Assembly: GCA_022414725.1 (NCBI GenBank)
Contig: CM039464.1
Span: 31,174,109-31,238,108 of the forward strand
Direction of reading: 5' to 3'
Length of the DNA stretch: 64,000 nt
DNA from: Microglena sp. YARC
Taxonomy: Eukaryota; Chlorophyta; Chlorophyceae; Chlamydomonadales; Chlamydomonadaceae
The notes under the pieces are model-generated. The model was not told the origin of the DNA. It saw nothing but the letters and a program-made list of their open reading frames with translations, and did not search any database. Positions within the stretch are counted from its first letter, which is position 1; each line of letters opens with the position of its first letter. The position numbers and the translations under genes are program-made. This document shows positions 32,184-42,827 of this stretch, piece by piece.

Positions 32184-32194
32184 GTGTGTGAAGA

Positions 32195-32353
32195 GGTTTA
32201 AGATCATCATCATTATCAGTGCCAGTATCAGCATCTGTACCATCAGCAACTTCGTCATCATCATTATCAGTACCATCAGTATCAGCATGGGGTCAGTACC
32301 ATCAGTACCAACAGTACCATCAGTACCAACAGCATCATTGTCATCGTCGCCAT

Positions 32354-32385
<32 letters not shown>

Positions 32386-32445
32386 CCATCATCATCAGCA
32401 TCAGCATCATCAGCATCCATCTTATCATCCATCATTGTCGTAATC
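32195..32445. repeat. ATC/AGC-rich microsatellites
   Basis: Imperfect ATC, CAGTACCAT and CAG arrays in intron 12. The ORFs across it on both strands are low-complexity artefacts. Confidence 0.9.
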
Positions 32446-32622
32446 ATTGTCCCCACCATCATCGTGTCCTTAGTCTCCTTCTCTGAGTGTTCACACACTC
32501 CACAACTTTACAATACTCGATCACACGAGCTAATTGGTAGCTTGACCAGACTAGCCACACACACAATCCATCATTCACTGGACCTATTACCCTTTTTCCC
32601 GCGATCCCTCTCCTGCACCCAG

Positions 32623-33129
32623 GATATGGCCAAGCCCGTGCTAAACGACGGAGGCATCAGCCAAAGCGTGGCACAAATGTTGCCTGAGCTGGTGGATAAA
32701 GCTATCCTCTAAGGTCAGGGCCAGAAGGTCCTCTCAGGCCTCAGCATCAGTGAAGAGTGTGAGCGGGAGCTCGAAAAAGAGGAGGAGGAGGAAGAGGAGG
32801 TAGAGAGGGAAGCTGAGAGGGTAGAACCCCGCCGTGAGACAGACTGGGCATACGAGAAAGCACTGTATGCTCACTCCATCTCCTCACTCCAAGGCATAGC
32901 TCCACTCATTACCCTTCAGCAGATGGTTCATGACATGCTGCACCCCAAGGAGCTTGCAGCACCCAACATTGGCTGATCAAGCCAGGTATACTGCACAACA
33001 AACTTTGCCTACGCTGTCTGCCTAGCATCTGGTCCATACAATGAGTACATGCGCCCTGTCGAGAGCTTCCTCCAGTTGCCGGATGGCTGTGTGGTGCTGC
33101 TGTCGGAGCGTGAGGCGGATGCAATGCAG
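32623..33129 (+). pseudogene. DUF3638-type gene exon 13, with two in-frame stops
   Basis: 169 codons, phase 0 to 0, acceptor TGCACCCAG, donor CAG then GTGGGT. It encodes DMAKPVLNDGGISQSVAQML, an acidic EEEE-rich stretch, WAYEKALYAHSISSLQGI, then SQVYCTTNFAYAV, YMRPVESFLQLPDG and LLSEREADAMQ (the family's ...Y-T-x-x-F...RPV...SxxEA). TAA at 32710-32712 and TGA at 32974-32976 interrupt it. The latter stands where a Trp would suit the family (NIG-stop-SSQV). Confidence 0.9.
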
Positions 33130-33217
33130 GTGGGTGTAGAAGTTGTTGTGTATAAGTTGTTGCCGGATGGCTGTGTGGTGCTACTGTCAGAGCGTGAGGC
33201 AGATGCAATGCAGGTGG
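33075..33217. repeat. Exon-13 3' end duplicated in tandem
   Basis: The last about 55 bp of exon 13 (TTGCCGGATGGCTGTGTGGT ... GATGCAATGCAG) and its GTGGGT donor occur twice, ending at 33129 and about 33213, separated by a 30-bp linker. Confidence 0.92.
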
Positions 33218-33324
33218 GTATAGTAGTATTGCTCACATAACTATATCTGATGAGGTCTGATGGTAGCTTGTAGTTTGTTTGCACCATTTAGCTGTGGGAA
33301 CAGAGCATGAGTAGTAGCAGTAGT

Positions 33325-33666
33325 AGTAGGAGTGGTAGTAGTAGGAGTAGGAGTAGGAGTAGGAGTAGGAGTAGGAGTAGGAGTAGGAGTAGGAGTAGGA
33401 GTAGGAGTAGGAGTAGGAGTAGGAGTAGGAGTAGGAGTAGGAGTAGGAGTAGGAGTAGGAGTAGGAGTAGGAGTAGGAGTAGGAGTAGGAGTAGGAGTAG
33501 GAGTAGGAGTAGGAGTAGGAGTAGGAGTTATAGTAGTAGTACTAGTAGTACTAGTAGCATAGGTAGTAGTAGTAGTAGTAGTAGTAGTAGGAATGGTATT
33601 GGTGGTAGTAGTAGCAGTAGTAGTAGCAGCAGCAGTAGTAGCAGCAGCAGTAGTAGTAGTCGTAGT

Positions 33667-33703
<37 letters not shown>

Positions 33704-33781
33704 TTAGAAGTAGTAGTAGTAGTAGTAGTAGTAGGAGGAGGAGGAGCAGCAGCAGCAGCAGTAGTAGAAGTAGTAGTAGTA

Positions 33782-33848
<67 letters not shown>

Positions 33849-33849
33849 C
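33325..33849. repeat. (TAGGAG)n then (AGT/AGC)n microsatellite
   Basis: About 33 TAGGAG units, then a mixed AGT/AGC array of about 300 bp. Open in several frames (Ser-Arg, Val-Gly, poly-Leu) because the unit lacks stops in those frames; not coding. Confidence 0.95.
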
Positions 33850-34226
33850 AGCGCTTGCATCAACAGTTTATGTCCAGGGGCCTTTGGTAGCTTGTGCAAT
33901 GTTTACATCACATGGGTAAGATCACACTCTGCTTCAGCCTTCCTCAAGAGCCTGTCACTATCCCCACTTCGACCAGGGCCTGTTAAGGACTCATTGATGA
34001 TAGGAGCAGTAGTAAGCAGACGTAGTTGGCTGTCACTGATCCTAGAGTAGCCAGATAAGCTGAATGGGACACGCTCACCCACATAGTAAGAACAAACTCG
34101 CAGCTATCAGGGCACGTGCCTAGGCAACACTGTCAGGGCTTGTAACCCCCGACAGTGTTGCCCTTAGGGAGTTGCAAGCAGGGCAAAGGCAATATCATAA
34201 TAGTCCATCTCCATTTACCGCCGCAG

Positions 34227-34569
34227 GAGCTAGCATGTGAGCTGAGGCTAAAAGGATCAACGCCAACTGCTCAGAGCCCGCAGCTGATGCTACTCTGCTA
34301 TGCCCAGCAGCACCATGTGTCCAGAGAAAGAGCATCATCCCCCAGCTTGAGCTTGTCCTTGAGTCACCAACCTGCAGCACTGCCTCCCGTGTCTGCGGAC
34401 GTGTTGGTGAGCATGGGGCTGTTGAATGGTGACACCAGTTTTGGAGAGGCACAGGTTGCGATATTACGAAAATCAATGACCGGCAAGAGGGAGAGTGCAG
34501 AGGAGCTGGTTGGTATGAGGGGCAAGCAGTCCCTGCTACCAAGGAGTGAGCTGGACAAAGTTATCAATG
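34227..34569 (+). pseudogene. DUF3638-type gene exon 14 (last recognised exon)
   Basis: Acceptor CCGCCGCAG, donor G then GTATGT, phase 0 to 1. Joined to exon 13 it reads SEREADAMQ then ELACELRLKGSTPTAQ. It continues with LMLLCYAQQHH, a Ser/Leu-rich stretch, VSADVLVSMGLLNGDTSFGE and LLPRSELDKVING. A GTGAGC within VLVSM is an alternative donor. I could not find a convincing following exon. Confidence 0.8.
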
Positions 34570-35743
34570 GTATGTTGTGATGCTGCTGTGCAGGGACACA
34601 CAGCATGCTATGCATGCAGTGGACGGACTGCCCGACTGTTGTTGAAAATCAATGTGCTCACTAAGGGGAGCAAGACGAGAGAGCCACAGCTGTCCAACTG
34701 ATGTTTGCGGCCACCAGCATGCAGTGGGCAGTGCAGATGTTTCATTTGTCTGCTGGACAAAGTTATCAACGGCATGCTCTGATGCTGCTGTGCAGGGACA
34801 CACAGCATGCTATGTGTTATGCAACAATAGAGGTACTCTATGGTTTACACAGAGATTGGCTAGCTATATCAGGCGGTAGACTAGGTCAGGGTCTGCGGCG
34901 GTACCAGTACTGCAGGTACTACTACTAGTGCTAGCTGGCACACATGCGGCTCATGACCTGGCTGGTAGTCACCCAGCCTAGTCACGCAGCCTACGCGTGC
35001 CCTATGTGACAAGTTACACTTCGGCCATATGCCACAGCATAACACTATGCAGTGGACAGACTGCCCGACTGTAGCTGAAAATCAATGTGCTCGCTAAAGG
35101 GAGCAAGAAGAGGGAACCACAGCTGTCAAACTGATGTTTGCTGCCACCAGCATGCAATGGCCAGTGCTGATTTTTCATTTGTCTGCTGGACAAAGTTATC
35201 AACGGCATGCTGGGATGCTGCTGTGCAGGGACACACAGCATGCTATGTGTTATGCAACAATAGAGGTACTCTATGGTTTACACAGAGATTGGCTAGCTAT
35301 ATCAGGCGGTAGACTAGGTCAGGGTCTGCGGCGGTACCAGAACTGCTGGTACTACTACTAGTGCTAGCTGGCACACATGCGGCTCATGACCTGGCTGGTA
35401 GTCACCCAGCCTGGTCACGCAGCCTACGCGTGCCCTATGTGACAAGTTACACTTCGGCCATATGCCATAGCATAACACTATGCAGTGGACAGACTGCCCG
35501 ACTGTAGCTGAAAATCAATGTGCTCGCTAAAGGGAGCAAGAAGTGGGAACCACAACTGTCAAACTGATGTTTGCTGCCACCAGCATGCAATGGCCAGTGC
35601 TGATTTTTCATTTGTCTGCTGGACAAAGTTATCAACGGCATGCTGGGATGCTGCTGTGCAGGGAAACACAGCATGCTATGTGTTATGCGACAAAAGAGGT
35701 ACTCGATGGTTGACACAGAAAGAGGCCAGCTATATCGGGCGGT
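34540..35743. repeat. 433-bp tandem array carrying the exon-14 3' end, left part
   Basis: CTGGACAAAGTTATCAA(C/T)GG followed by a donor-like or mutated site recurs at about 34553, 34757, 35190 and 35623. The last three copies are 433 bp apart and carry the same downstream intronic sequence (GGGACACACAGCATGCTATG, then GGCGGTAGACTAGG). The first copy belongs to exon 14 itself. The array is interrupted at 35744 by a palindrome and Copia-2, and resumes at about 42882. Confidence 0.9.
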
Positions 35744-35766
35744 GTTGACCTATAAAGGCTGCGAGT
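35744..35766. repeat. Left arm segment of a palindrome split by Copia-2
   Basis: GTTGACCTATAAAGGCTGCG then AGT, the outer part of the left arm. The inner part and the whole right arm lie at 42828-42887 beyond Copia-2. Confidence 0.85.
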
Positions 35767-36161
35767 TATCAGCATGTATAGCGGTGCTCTCACGCGTTTT
35801 ATGACTTGGTGACTACTTATGTACTCCCTTAGAACTATCGGCCCTGACAGCTTCCCATAGTGACAGCTTCCCGTAGAACTGAGTCATCCTTTAGTGACTC
35901 AGTGTCAGCTTCCTATTGGCTGCCTGTCTCTCCGGTCTTACCGGTCTCTCCCTGACACGTCCTGTATTGCACGGTGTCAGGTTGACAAGATCCTGGCTTA
36001 GGGTCTATTCAGGTTACAGACATCCACTTCGCCCACCGCTGGTGTCCTTTAGTGTCCGTCTTTGCTTGTAACGTTATCCTTGTCTCCGTGTATAGATTGG
36101 TGCGTCTGTTCCGCTGCTTTAATCTACTGTCCACTCTACCGGAGTGATTACAAAGCTGATA
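35767..36161 (+). repeat. Copia-2 5' LTR
   Basis: 395 bp, TATCAGC to GCTGATA. Contains ACGCGTTTTATGACTTGGTG, shared with Copia-1. The following sequence GGTAATTGGGCC is the primer-binding position but does not show the usual TGG start. Confidence 0.95.
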
Positions 36162-36198
36162 GGTAATTGGGCCTTGCATTGCTACCACTGCTTTAATA

Positions 36199-38352
36199 AT
36201 GCAACTTCCGCGAGGGCCTCCTGCCAGCTTTGTGAAGCTTACCAAACTCAATGGTGTTTCATGGGCTCGTGGGATCCGCAGCGTCATTGTGAGCAATGGC
36301 TGCGACCGAATCCTCCCAACGGAGGTGAAGGTTCCTCTGGATTGGCTAGACGACTGCGCGCCAGCGGCCTCTGCTGCCGGAGAGGAGGATCCTTCCGCCA
36401 TCAGGGAAGTAACCCGCCCCGATCAATCCGCCAACTTTGCGGTTCCTTCTCCTATTGTTCGGCGCCTTTCCTCTGATGTTGAGGATGTCCTGATGAAACT
36501 GTGTTGTGTATAGACACAGATCATCAATGGTACAGAGGATTTTCTGCATCCTCGTTGCGTCCCTTTCAATTATGATGAGGACTACTCTGATAGTCCTGAT
36601 GAAGAGGATGATTTGAAGAGCGCTACGATTGCTGACTTCGGTGGAGTGACTCCATCTGCTGCTGCCACTCGCGTCTTCGAGACTTCTACTGTTTCGCCGG
36701 TGTATGAGTCTGCTCATGAGCAGTTGCCTAAGAGGGAGCTTTCACCTATGTATCAGCCTGTGCCTTCGTCTGCGCCTCCCCTTGAGTATCTGCCCCCGGT
36801 TCGCCAGGAGGTGGCTAAGCCCGCTTTGCTGAAGGGCTCTTCTTCCTTCACCACTACATCTGCCCCCATGGAGCGTGCCCTCCCTGGGTACCACACTCGC
36901 TCACGCGAAGCTGCTGGTTCTTCTGCCCGCACATCTGCTGCTGGTGCCTTCCTGGAGCCTCCTCCGCCTCCGCCGGTGGAGCTGCCTCCTGCCCTTGGCC
37001 CTCCTCCTATGCTGCACACGCGGTCATGCGCATCTTGGGGGTATCTGATCACGGGCGGGTCTCCTCCTCCTTTGACCCTGCGGGACTATCGCCAGATCAA
37101 CGAGGACCGGCGTGATAGTGAGTCCTTGAACCGCTCTTTGTACGGTCGAATGGATATGCAGGCTACGATTGCGAATGTTAGTGTGAAAATCAGGCATCGC
37201 CGGGTTATGGCATTCTCTGAGCTGGGTTCCAGGTGTCGTTCTTTTCTTGGTCCAGTTCCTTCAGGGATCCAATATCCCCCTGAGCGTGGTGTTCCCTTTA
37301 TTGGTTCGAGGCGTGCTGAACACGAAATGCGTGGTTATCAGTTTGTGATGGTGCCTGCTCCTTTGTGTCCTGCTAGTCCAGATTTCGAGCTTGTCATGAG
37401 TGTTGCGAGGTCCATTCCTGTGATTAGGAATCTAGATGACCAGCGCGCTTTTGACGCTGGTCTTGCTGCAGAGTACTTCATAGCGCTTCGTAGGTCCTTA
37501 TCCCCTGTACCTTCTACGTCTGGAGCTGGGTCTCATGCCCCCATTCATGGTGAGTCTCGGTTTGATCCTGCACTGTTGGGTTTCAGTGCACTGCCTCTAG
37601 CCCGTCAGGAGTTCATGTGCTTAACGATGATGCTCGCGAACATGGAGGATGACATGGTCAAGGTATACCAGGATTTTGCTACTCCTCGGGATATCCTTTT
37701 GGATATCCGGAAGACGCAGTCCGATGCCCTTGCCTCTCGAGTCCCTCTCATGCGTCTCGAGCTTCATAATGCGCACATGGGCCCTTCTGATCGTGTCGAT
37801 GATTTCTTTCGCATGGTTAGAGGTCTGTGCACTGACCTCCGAAGTGCTGGACATCCTGTCACTCAGCGCCACGCCATGGAAACCATTGTAAATGGTATCC
37901 GCTTGATCAGGTTTGAATCGCTGCGAATCCAATTTGGTATGATGTTGGCGAACCGTCAGACTGTCGAGTACTGGTCTTGTCTTGAGGCATATAGGTCGCT
38001 AGATATCTTGAACATTGCCCTCCCCAGGTCCGATTCCAGGCATCCTGGTTGGTCCCGGGACTCTCCCCAGGTTCCTGCCAATGCTGCGTTTCAGCGTGGG
38101 CAGGGATCTGGTTCTCAGGGTTCCGGTTCCAACAGGAGGCGCCTGGATTGCACGTGGGGCCCATGCCTCAGCAAAACGACCCACTCGGAGGACCGCTGTT
38201 TCACGAAGCATCCGCACCTGCGAAGGACCAGGCCTGGTGCACCGGCTACTGCTCCGGTGCCCATGGCCCTGGCCCTTCCAGGTGTGCTTACTCCGAGGCA
38301 GCTGGCCTCCTTGCAGGCTCAGATTGATGGGTATGCTTTGAACAAGAAATAG
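36199..38352 (+). pseudogene. Copia-2 gag, with an internal TAG
   Basis: Starts MQLPRGPPASF, as in Copia-1. A TAG at 36511-36513 interrupts it where Copia-1 has a Ser codon (CCV-stop-TQII versus CCVSTQII). The rest is open to TAG at 38350-38352. Shared blocks: DFGGVTPSAAATRVFETSTV, LPLARQEFMCLTMMLANM, VYQDFATPRDI and the C-X4-C-X5-H-X4-C motif (CTWGPCLSKTTHSEDRC). The capsid and knuckle regions align closely with Copia-1; the N-terminal linker differs by an indel. Confidence 0.92.
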
Positions 38353-41300
38353 GAGGTAAGCTCTGTCCTTTTCTCTTGCACTTCGAAATTCTCGAATGTC
38401 TGTAGCCCGAGCCTGTCTGAGGGTGTCTGGCATGTTGATTCTGGAGCTGGGATGTCAATCACAGGTGATAAGTCTTTGTTCACTGTGTTTAATGCTTCTG
38501 AGACTGGGCCAGCAGTTAAATTTGGTGATGGTGTGGTTCAACGGTCTGTGGGTCAGGGTTCTATTGTGTTATGTAGTGATTGGTTACCAACACCAATCAC
38601 TTTAACCAATGTCCTCTACATCCCTCACTGTCCGGTGAACCTCATGTCAGTCAATGCTGTTGCTCATGCTCACAACTGCAAGATTTCTTTTGATAGTCTT
38701 AGTTGTACTGCCACTCAGGGCTCTTATGTTCTCTGGTCCTTCCCTGCCTCCAGTGATGGTGTGTACAAGTTTGCATGTAGGCCTTGTCACACACGGGGTT
38801 TGAATGGTGCTGATAAATTTCCAGCTTTTGCACTTGATGTTGATGAGGATGGTGGAGTTGTGATCCCTACCACTCCTGAATGGTTGTGGCATAGGCGGCT
38901 GGGTCACCCCGGCTATGATGCCATGCACACCCTTGTCAGGAGAGGTTTGGTTCAGAACTTGCCCCTCACTCTCAAGCAAGTGGAAAGGCTGGCTAAGATC
39001 CCATGTGATGCTTGTCAAAAGGCTAAGGCAAAACGTATCCCTTTTCCTAAAGCAAGCAACACTAAGGTCCATGCACCATTACAACGCCTCCATTTGGACA
39101 TCATGGGACCATTTCATATTAAGGGCTTGCGTGGGGAGTTTTATGTTCTGTGTCTCACTGACCAACACTCTGGCTATGCTGAGGTGTTGTGCTTGAGAAC
39201 CAAGGATGAAGCTCCCTTAGCAGTTCAAACTACCATCCTCAGATGGATGACTCAGCTACATGGCTTTGTTTTCAAGTGTCTTAGGTCTGACAGAGCTAAG
39301 GAATTTGTAGTGAAGTGGTTTGAGGATTGGTTAGAATCTATTGGAGCAGTGCATGAATTGTCTATGGCTTACTCTGCTCAGCAGAATGCAACTGTGGAAC
39401 GGTACAATGGGGTCCTTCAGAACATAGCTAGGAGCATCCACTTGGAGTCGAAGCTTGCTAAGTCGTTCTGGCCCTATGCCTTTCTAGCTGCTTGTTACCT
39501 ACGCAATCGGCTGCCTAATCAGGGTAACAAGACTCCTTATGAGTTGTTCTTTGGGGTTCTACCTGATGTTTCGTTATTGCGTGTGTTCGGGTGCCCTTGC
39601 TATGTTACCTTAGTCAACGGGAAGAAGCGCAATAAGCTAGACGAAAGGGCGTTATCTGGTAGACTGGTTGGGTATTCTCTGGTGAGTAAGGGTTATTTTG
39701 TTTGGGTTCCTAAGTTGCGCCAGGTGGTAGAGAGTCGTGATGTGCTCTTCTATGAACAGTTTAGTCATAACTGTATCCCTGGGCTTTCTCCTTATGATGG
39801 ATCTCAGTATTTTTCTCGCACCCCTGCCACTATCACTGGACATGTGTTTGATACTACTGACAATGTCCTGGGCCCTTTACCAACCCCGATTGTTGACCGC
39901 TTTACTGGTCATGGGATGACAATGCGTCCCAGGCCACAGACTGATGGTGCTGTATCGCGTGCGGCGGCATTGGGCCAGGGGGAATCTGATGTTCCTTCAA
40001 GCTCTAATTTATTCGAATCTCAGGGGGTCGCCAGGCCTTCCTCTGCGCCACGTTTCGTCGGTGAAGTCGTAGGATTAGGACAGCCTCAGGTCATAGTGGA
40101 GCCTAGTATAGGTACGCTGCCCACTAGTCGCCACTCCCCGTCCTCCTGTTCGGATAGCTCGCGGGAGTTGTTGATCACCTCACCCCCTGCTGTCTCTGGA
40201 GGTTTACACCGGACCAGCCATGGCGATGATGTGGCCGTCACAGATTATGTGAGTGATGATCTCGAACACTGGTCCGGGTCTGATACTGCGTATGGCTGGG
40301 GTGTTCCAGTCTACCCAGGCTTCGACGATTTAGAGGCAAAGGAGGCCGACCCTGTTCAACCAGGCATTAGTGCTGCACTGGGGGTTTTATTACCGGTTAC
40401 TGCTGATACTGCTGATATCCCCGCTGCTCATGTACAAGTACACTGCTTGTACGTGGGGGCTTTTATTTCTACCACTACTGAACTGTCTTATAAAGCTGCA
40501 ATGTTACCTTCCAACCCTGACAGGGATCTTTGGCTGCAGGCTATGAAGGATGAGATGGCCTCACTCCATGCTCATGGTACTTGGGTACTCACTCCCCAGC
40601 CTCCTAGGCAGAGGATTCTGTCTGGCAGATGGTTGTTTGTCAAGAAAGTTGGGGTTGATGGTTCTTTGCGTTTTAAAGCTCGTTTTGTGGTTAGAGGTTT
40701 TCTGCAACGTCCTGGGCTGGACTATCATGATGTATATGCCCCCGTCTCCTCTAAAGCAGGACTTCGTGTGCTCCTTGCTGCCATCACTCATAGAAAAATG
40801 TTTGTGAGGCAGCTGGACATCAAGACTGCATTCTTGAATGCCAAGCTGGAACCTGGTCTGGACCTGTTCTGTCACCAGCCTGAGGGCTTTCATGAACTTG
40901 GTCCTGACAATGTTCCCCTTGTGTGCAAGCTACTTAAATCCCTTTATGGTTTGAAGCAGGCACCCAGAGCTTGGAGCAGGGATGTGAAGCTGGTTTTGGT
41001 TGCACACGGTTTTACTATGTGCAAAGCTGAACCTGCTCTGTATTTCAGGAAAGATTCTAATGGTGGGTGGAGCTATGTCCTGACCTATGTGGATGATTTT
41101 ATCTGTGCTTTCAGTGAGTTGCATCATTATGCCTTACTGATCAAAGCTATGGAAGCAGCTGGCTGGTAAGTAAAGGAGATGGGTGTACCTGTCCAGTTCC
41201 TCTCGTTGGACATGGCTCTTACACTTGACTCTGACGGCAGGTGTGTTCAGATCAGCCTCTCCCAACATTCCTACATTGTTGAGCTGGTGGAGCAGTATGG

Positions 41301-42057
41301 TCTTACTGCTGCTACTAAGCACAAGGTTTCTGTTCCCATGGCCAAGTGTACTGTCACTGACCCTCCTGGAGAGCCCCTGGCCTCTAATGGCCAGTACCTC
41401 TCTCTTGTGGGGGCTTTGCTGTACCTTGCTACCTGCACCAGGCCTGATATTTCTTTTGCTGTGAGCTACCTGTCCAGGTTTTCTGCTCAACCCACTGCCC
41501 CCCTGTGGGCAGCAGCCAAGCGCTTGCTTTTGTATTTGAGAGAGCATTCCCACCTGGGCCTCACTTACACTCACAGCCCTGGTTTCTCTTTTACTGTCTT
41601 TAGTGACTCATCCTTTGCTGATGATGGGTCTGACAGGAGATCTCAGACTGGCTATGCTGTGCTTGCTGGAGGCTGCCTTGTGAACTGGATGAGCAAGAGG
41701 CAACCCACTGTTGCTGTTAGCTCCAGTGAGGCTGAGTATCAGGCCTTGTCTCAGACTGCCAGGGAGGTGCAATGGTTGAAGAAGTTGAGAATTGATCTAG
41801 GGCTGCCTTGTGACCTGGTCACCATTCAGGGTGACAACTTGGGGTCCTTGAGCTGGGCCAATGATTGTCAGCTGCTCCCTCGCAACAAGCACATTGATGT
41901 CATTCATCACTATATCCAGGAGCTGGTGGAGGATGGCCAGTTGGATGTTGCCTATGTTAACACTAAGGACAACTGTGCTGACCCATTCACCAAGCCCCTT
42001 GATCCTATGGTGTTCTGGCGGTTCATTCGCATGTTTGGAATGACTGCTTCTCCTTAA
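38353..42057 (+). pseudogene. Copia-2 pol, one nonsense codon
   Basis: In frame with gag. Protease HVDSGAG (about polyprotein residue 747). Integrase WHRRLGHPGY and CDACQKAK, with catalytic residues in LHLDIMGP, LRSDRAKEF and ATVERYN (about 966, 1030, 1065). RT QLDIKTAFLNA and YVDDFICAF (about 1630). RNase H FSDSSFADDGSDRRSQTGYA (about 1800) and SSSEAEYQAL. TAA at 41167-41169 lies between AAGW and VKEMGVPVQFL, where Copia-1 has Glu. The ORF ends TAA at 42055-42057, the position where Copia-1 has TAG, so both codons act as terminators here. Confidence 0.94.
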
Positions 42058-42432
42058 ACCAATTTTTTTTGGTTACATGTATTCTAGAATTTTGGTTACA
42101 TGTATTCTGGAATTTTTTGGTTACATTTTAGGGTTTCTTTGGTTACATTTCGAGTTTCTTTACGTTATCATTGATTGGCATTAGGTTCCTATTCCCGGAT
42201 CGGGTTTTCTATACCGTTGTTACCCGACTTTGATATTTAGTTTATCCTCTTGGCAAATTTTGGTTCTTTGCCTTGCTTCATACCTTCCTTACGCCCTTTG
42301 GGTTTCATTCGGAGTTTCTCTCGAATTTTTTCGGAGTTCTTTGATTTTTTTTCTTTTGTTCCATATAGTTCTATGTCCCCAGTGCCATAGGTGGAGTAGT
42401 AGTATTGTATGTCACCTGTGTCATAGGTGGAG
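42058..42432 (+). other. Copia-2 3' untranslated region and purine tract
   Basis: T-rich sequence with repeated GGTTACATGTATTCT-like elements, then CCCGGATCGGGTTTTCTATA as in Copia-1. Ends with the short purine tract AGGTGGAG next to the 3' LTR. Confidence 0.75.
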
Positions 42433-42827
42433 TATCAGCATGTATAGCGGTGCTCTCACGCGTTTTATGACTTGGTGACTACTTATGTACTCCCTTAGAA
42501 CTATCGGCCCTGACAGCTTCCCATAGTGACAGCTTCCCGTAGAACTGAGTCATCCTTTAGTGACTCAGTGTCAGCTTCCTATTGGCTGCCTGTCTCTCAG
42601 GTCTTACCGGTCTCTCCCTGACACGTCCTGTATTGCACGGTGTCAGGTTGACAAGATCCTGGCTTAGGGTCTATTCAGGTTACAGACATCCACTTCGCCC
42701 ACCGCTGGTGTCCTTTAGTGTCCGTCTTTGCTTGTAACGTTATCCTTGTCTCCGTGTATAGATTGGTGCGTCTGTTCCGCTGCTTTAATCTACTGTCCAC
42801 TCTACCGGAGTGATTACAAAGCTGATA
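42433..42827 (+). repeat. Copia-2 3' LTR
   Basis: 395 bp, TATCAGC to GCTGATA, one difference from the 5' LTR. Abuts CGAGT of the palindrome. Confidence 0.95.

Larger units (their letters stand above)
3333..34569 (+). pseudogene. DUF3638/DUF3645-family giant gene, interrupted
   Basis: Fourteen exons on the plus strand, in collinear order, spell the conserved core of the DUF3638/DUF3645 family. These very large eukaryotic proteins are of unknown biochemical role. Motifs in order: a Walker-A-like MGEGKT (exon 1), DESDE (exon 3, like a DEAD-type Walker B), the DUF3645 block with VPYRA and the PDVALTLT stretch (exon 7), GFSVTND (exon 8), and CRGADMKL plus GRLRQLDKGQ (exon 11, placed like the late helicase motifs). 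The order resembles a degenerate SF2-type NTPase, an inference rather than a demonstrated activity. Three in-frame stops (3746-3748, 32710-32712, 32974-32976) and a LINE inserted within exon 6 argue that this allele is dead. Most exon phases join perfectly, so decay is recent. The N-terminus lies upstream of the window. Confidence 0.85.
35767..42827 (+). mobile_element. Copia-2: complete, recently inserted Ty1/copia retrotransposon
   Basis: 7,061 bp with 395-bp LTRs (35767-36161 and 42433-42827) that differ at one position by eye (CTCTCCGG at 35933 versus CTCTCAGG). LTR ends are TATCAGC ... GCTGATA, a perfect 7-bp inverted repeat. Target duplication CGAGT lies at 35762-35766 and 42828-42832. 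Gag and pol occupy one frame of 1,953 codons (36199-42057), interrupted by three stops: TAG at codon 105, TAG at the gag/pol junction (codon 718) and TAA at codon 1657. LTR identity says young; the two extra stops make it defective. Confidence 0.96.

Noticed and set aside
33307..34050. Long plus-strand ORF of Ser-Arg repeats and overlapping poly-Leu / Val-Gly ORFs
   Set aside because: They arise from the (TAGGAG)n and (AGT)n microsatellites, are open in several frames on both strands and lie in an intron.
3746..41169. Possible stop-codon reassignment (TAA or TAG as Gln, TGA as Trp) explaining in-frame stops
   Set aside because: Both Copia pol genes terminate at the same position with TAA in one and TAG in the other, the LINE ORF2 copies end in TAA, and all three stop types occur inside different broken genes. 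Ordinary nonsense mutation is simpler.
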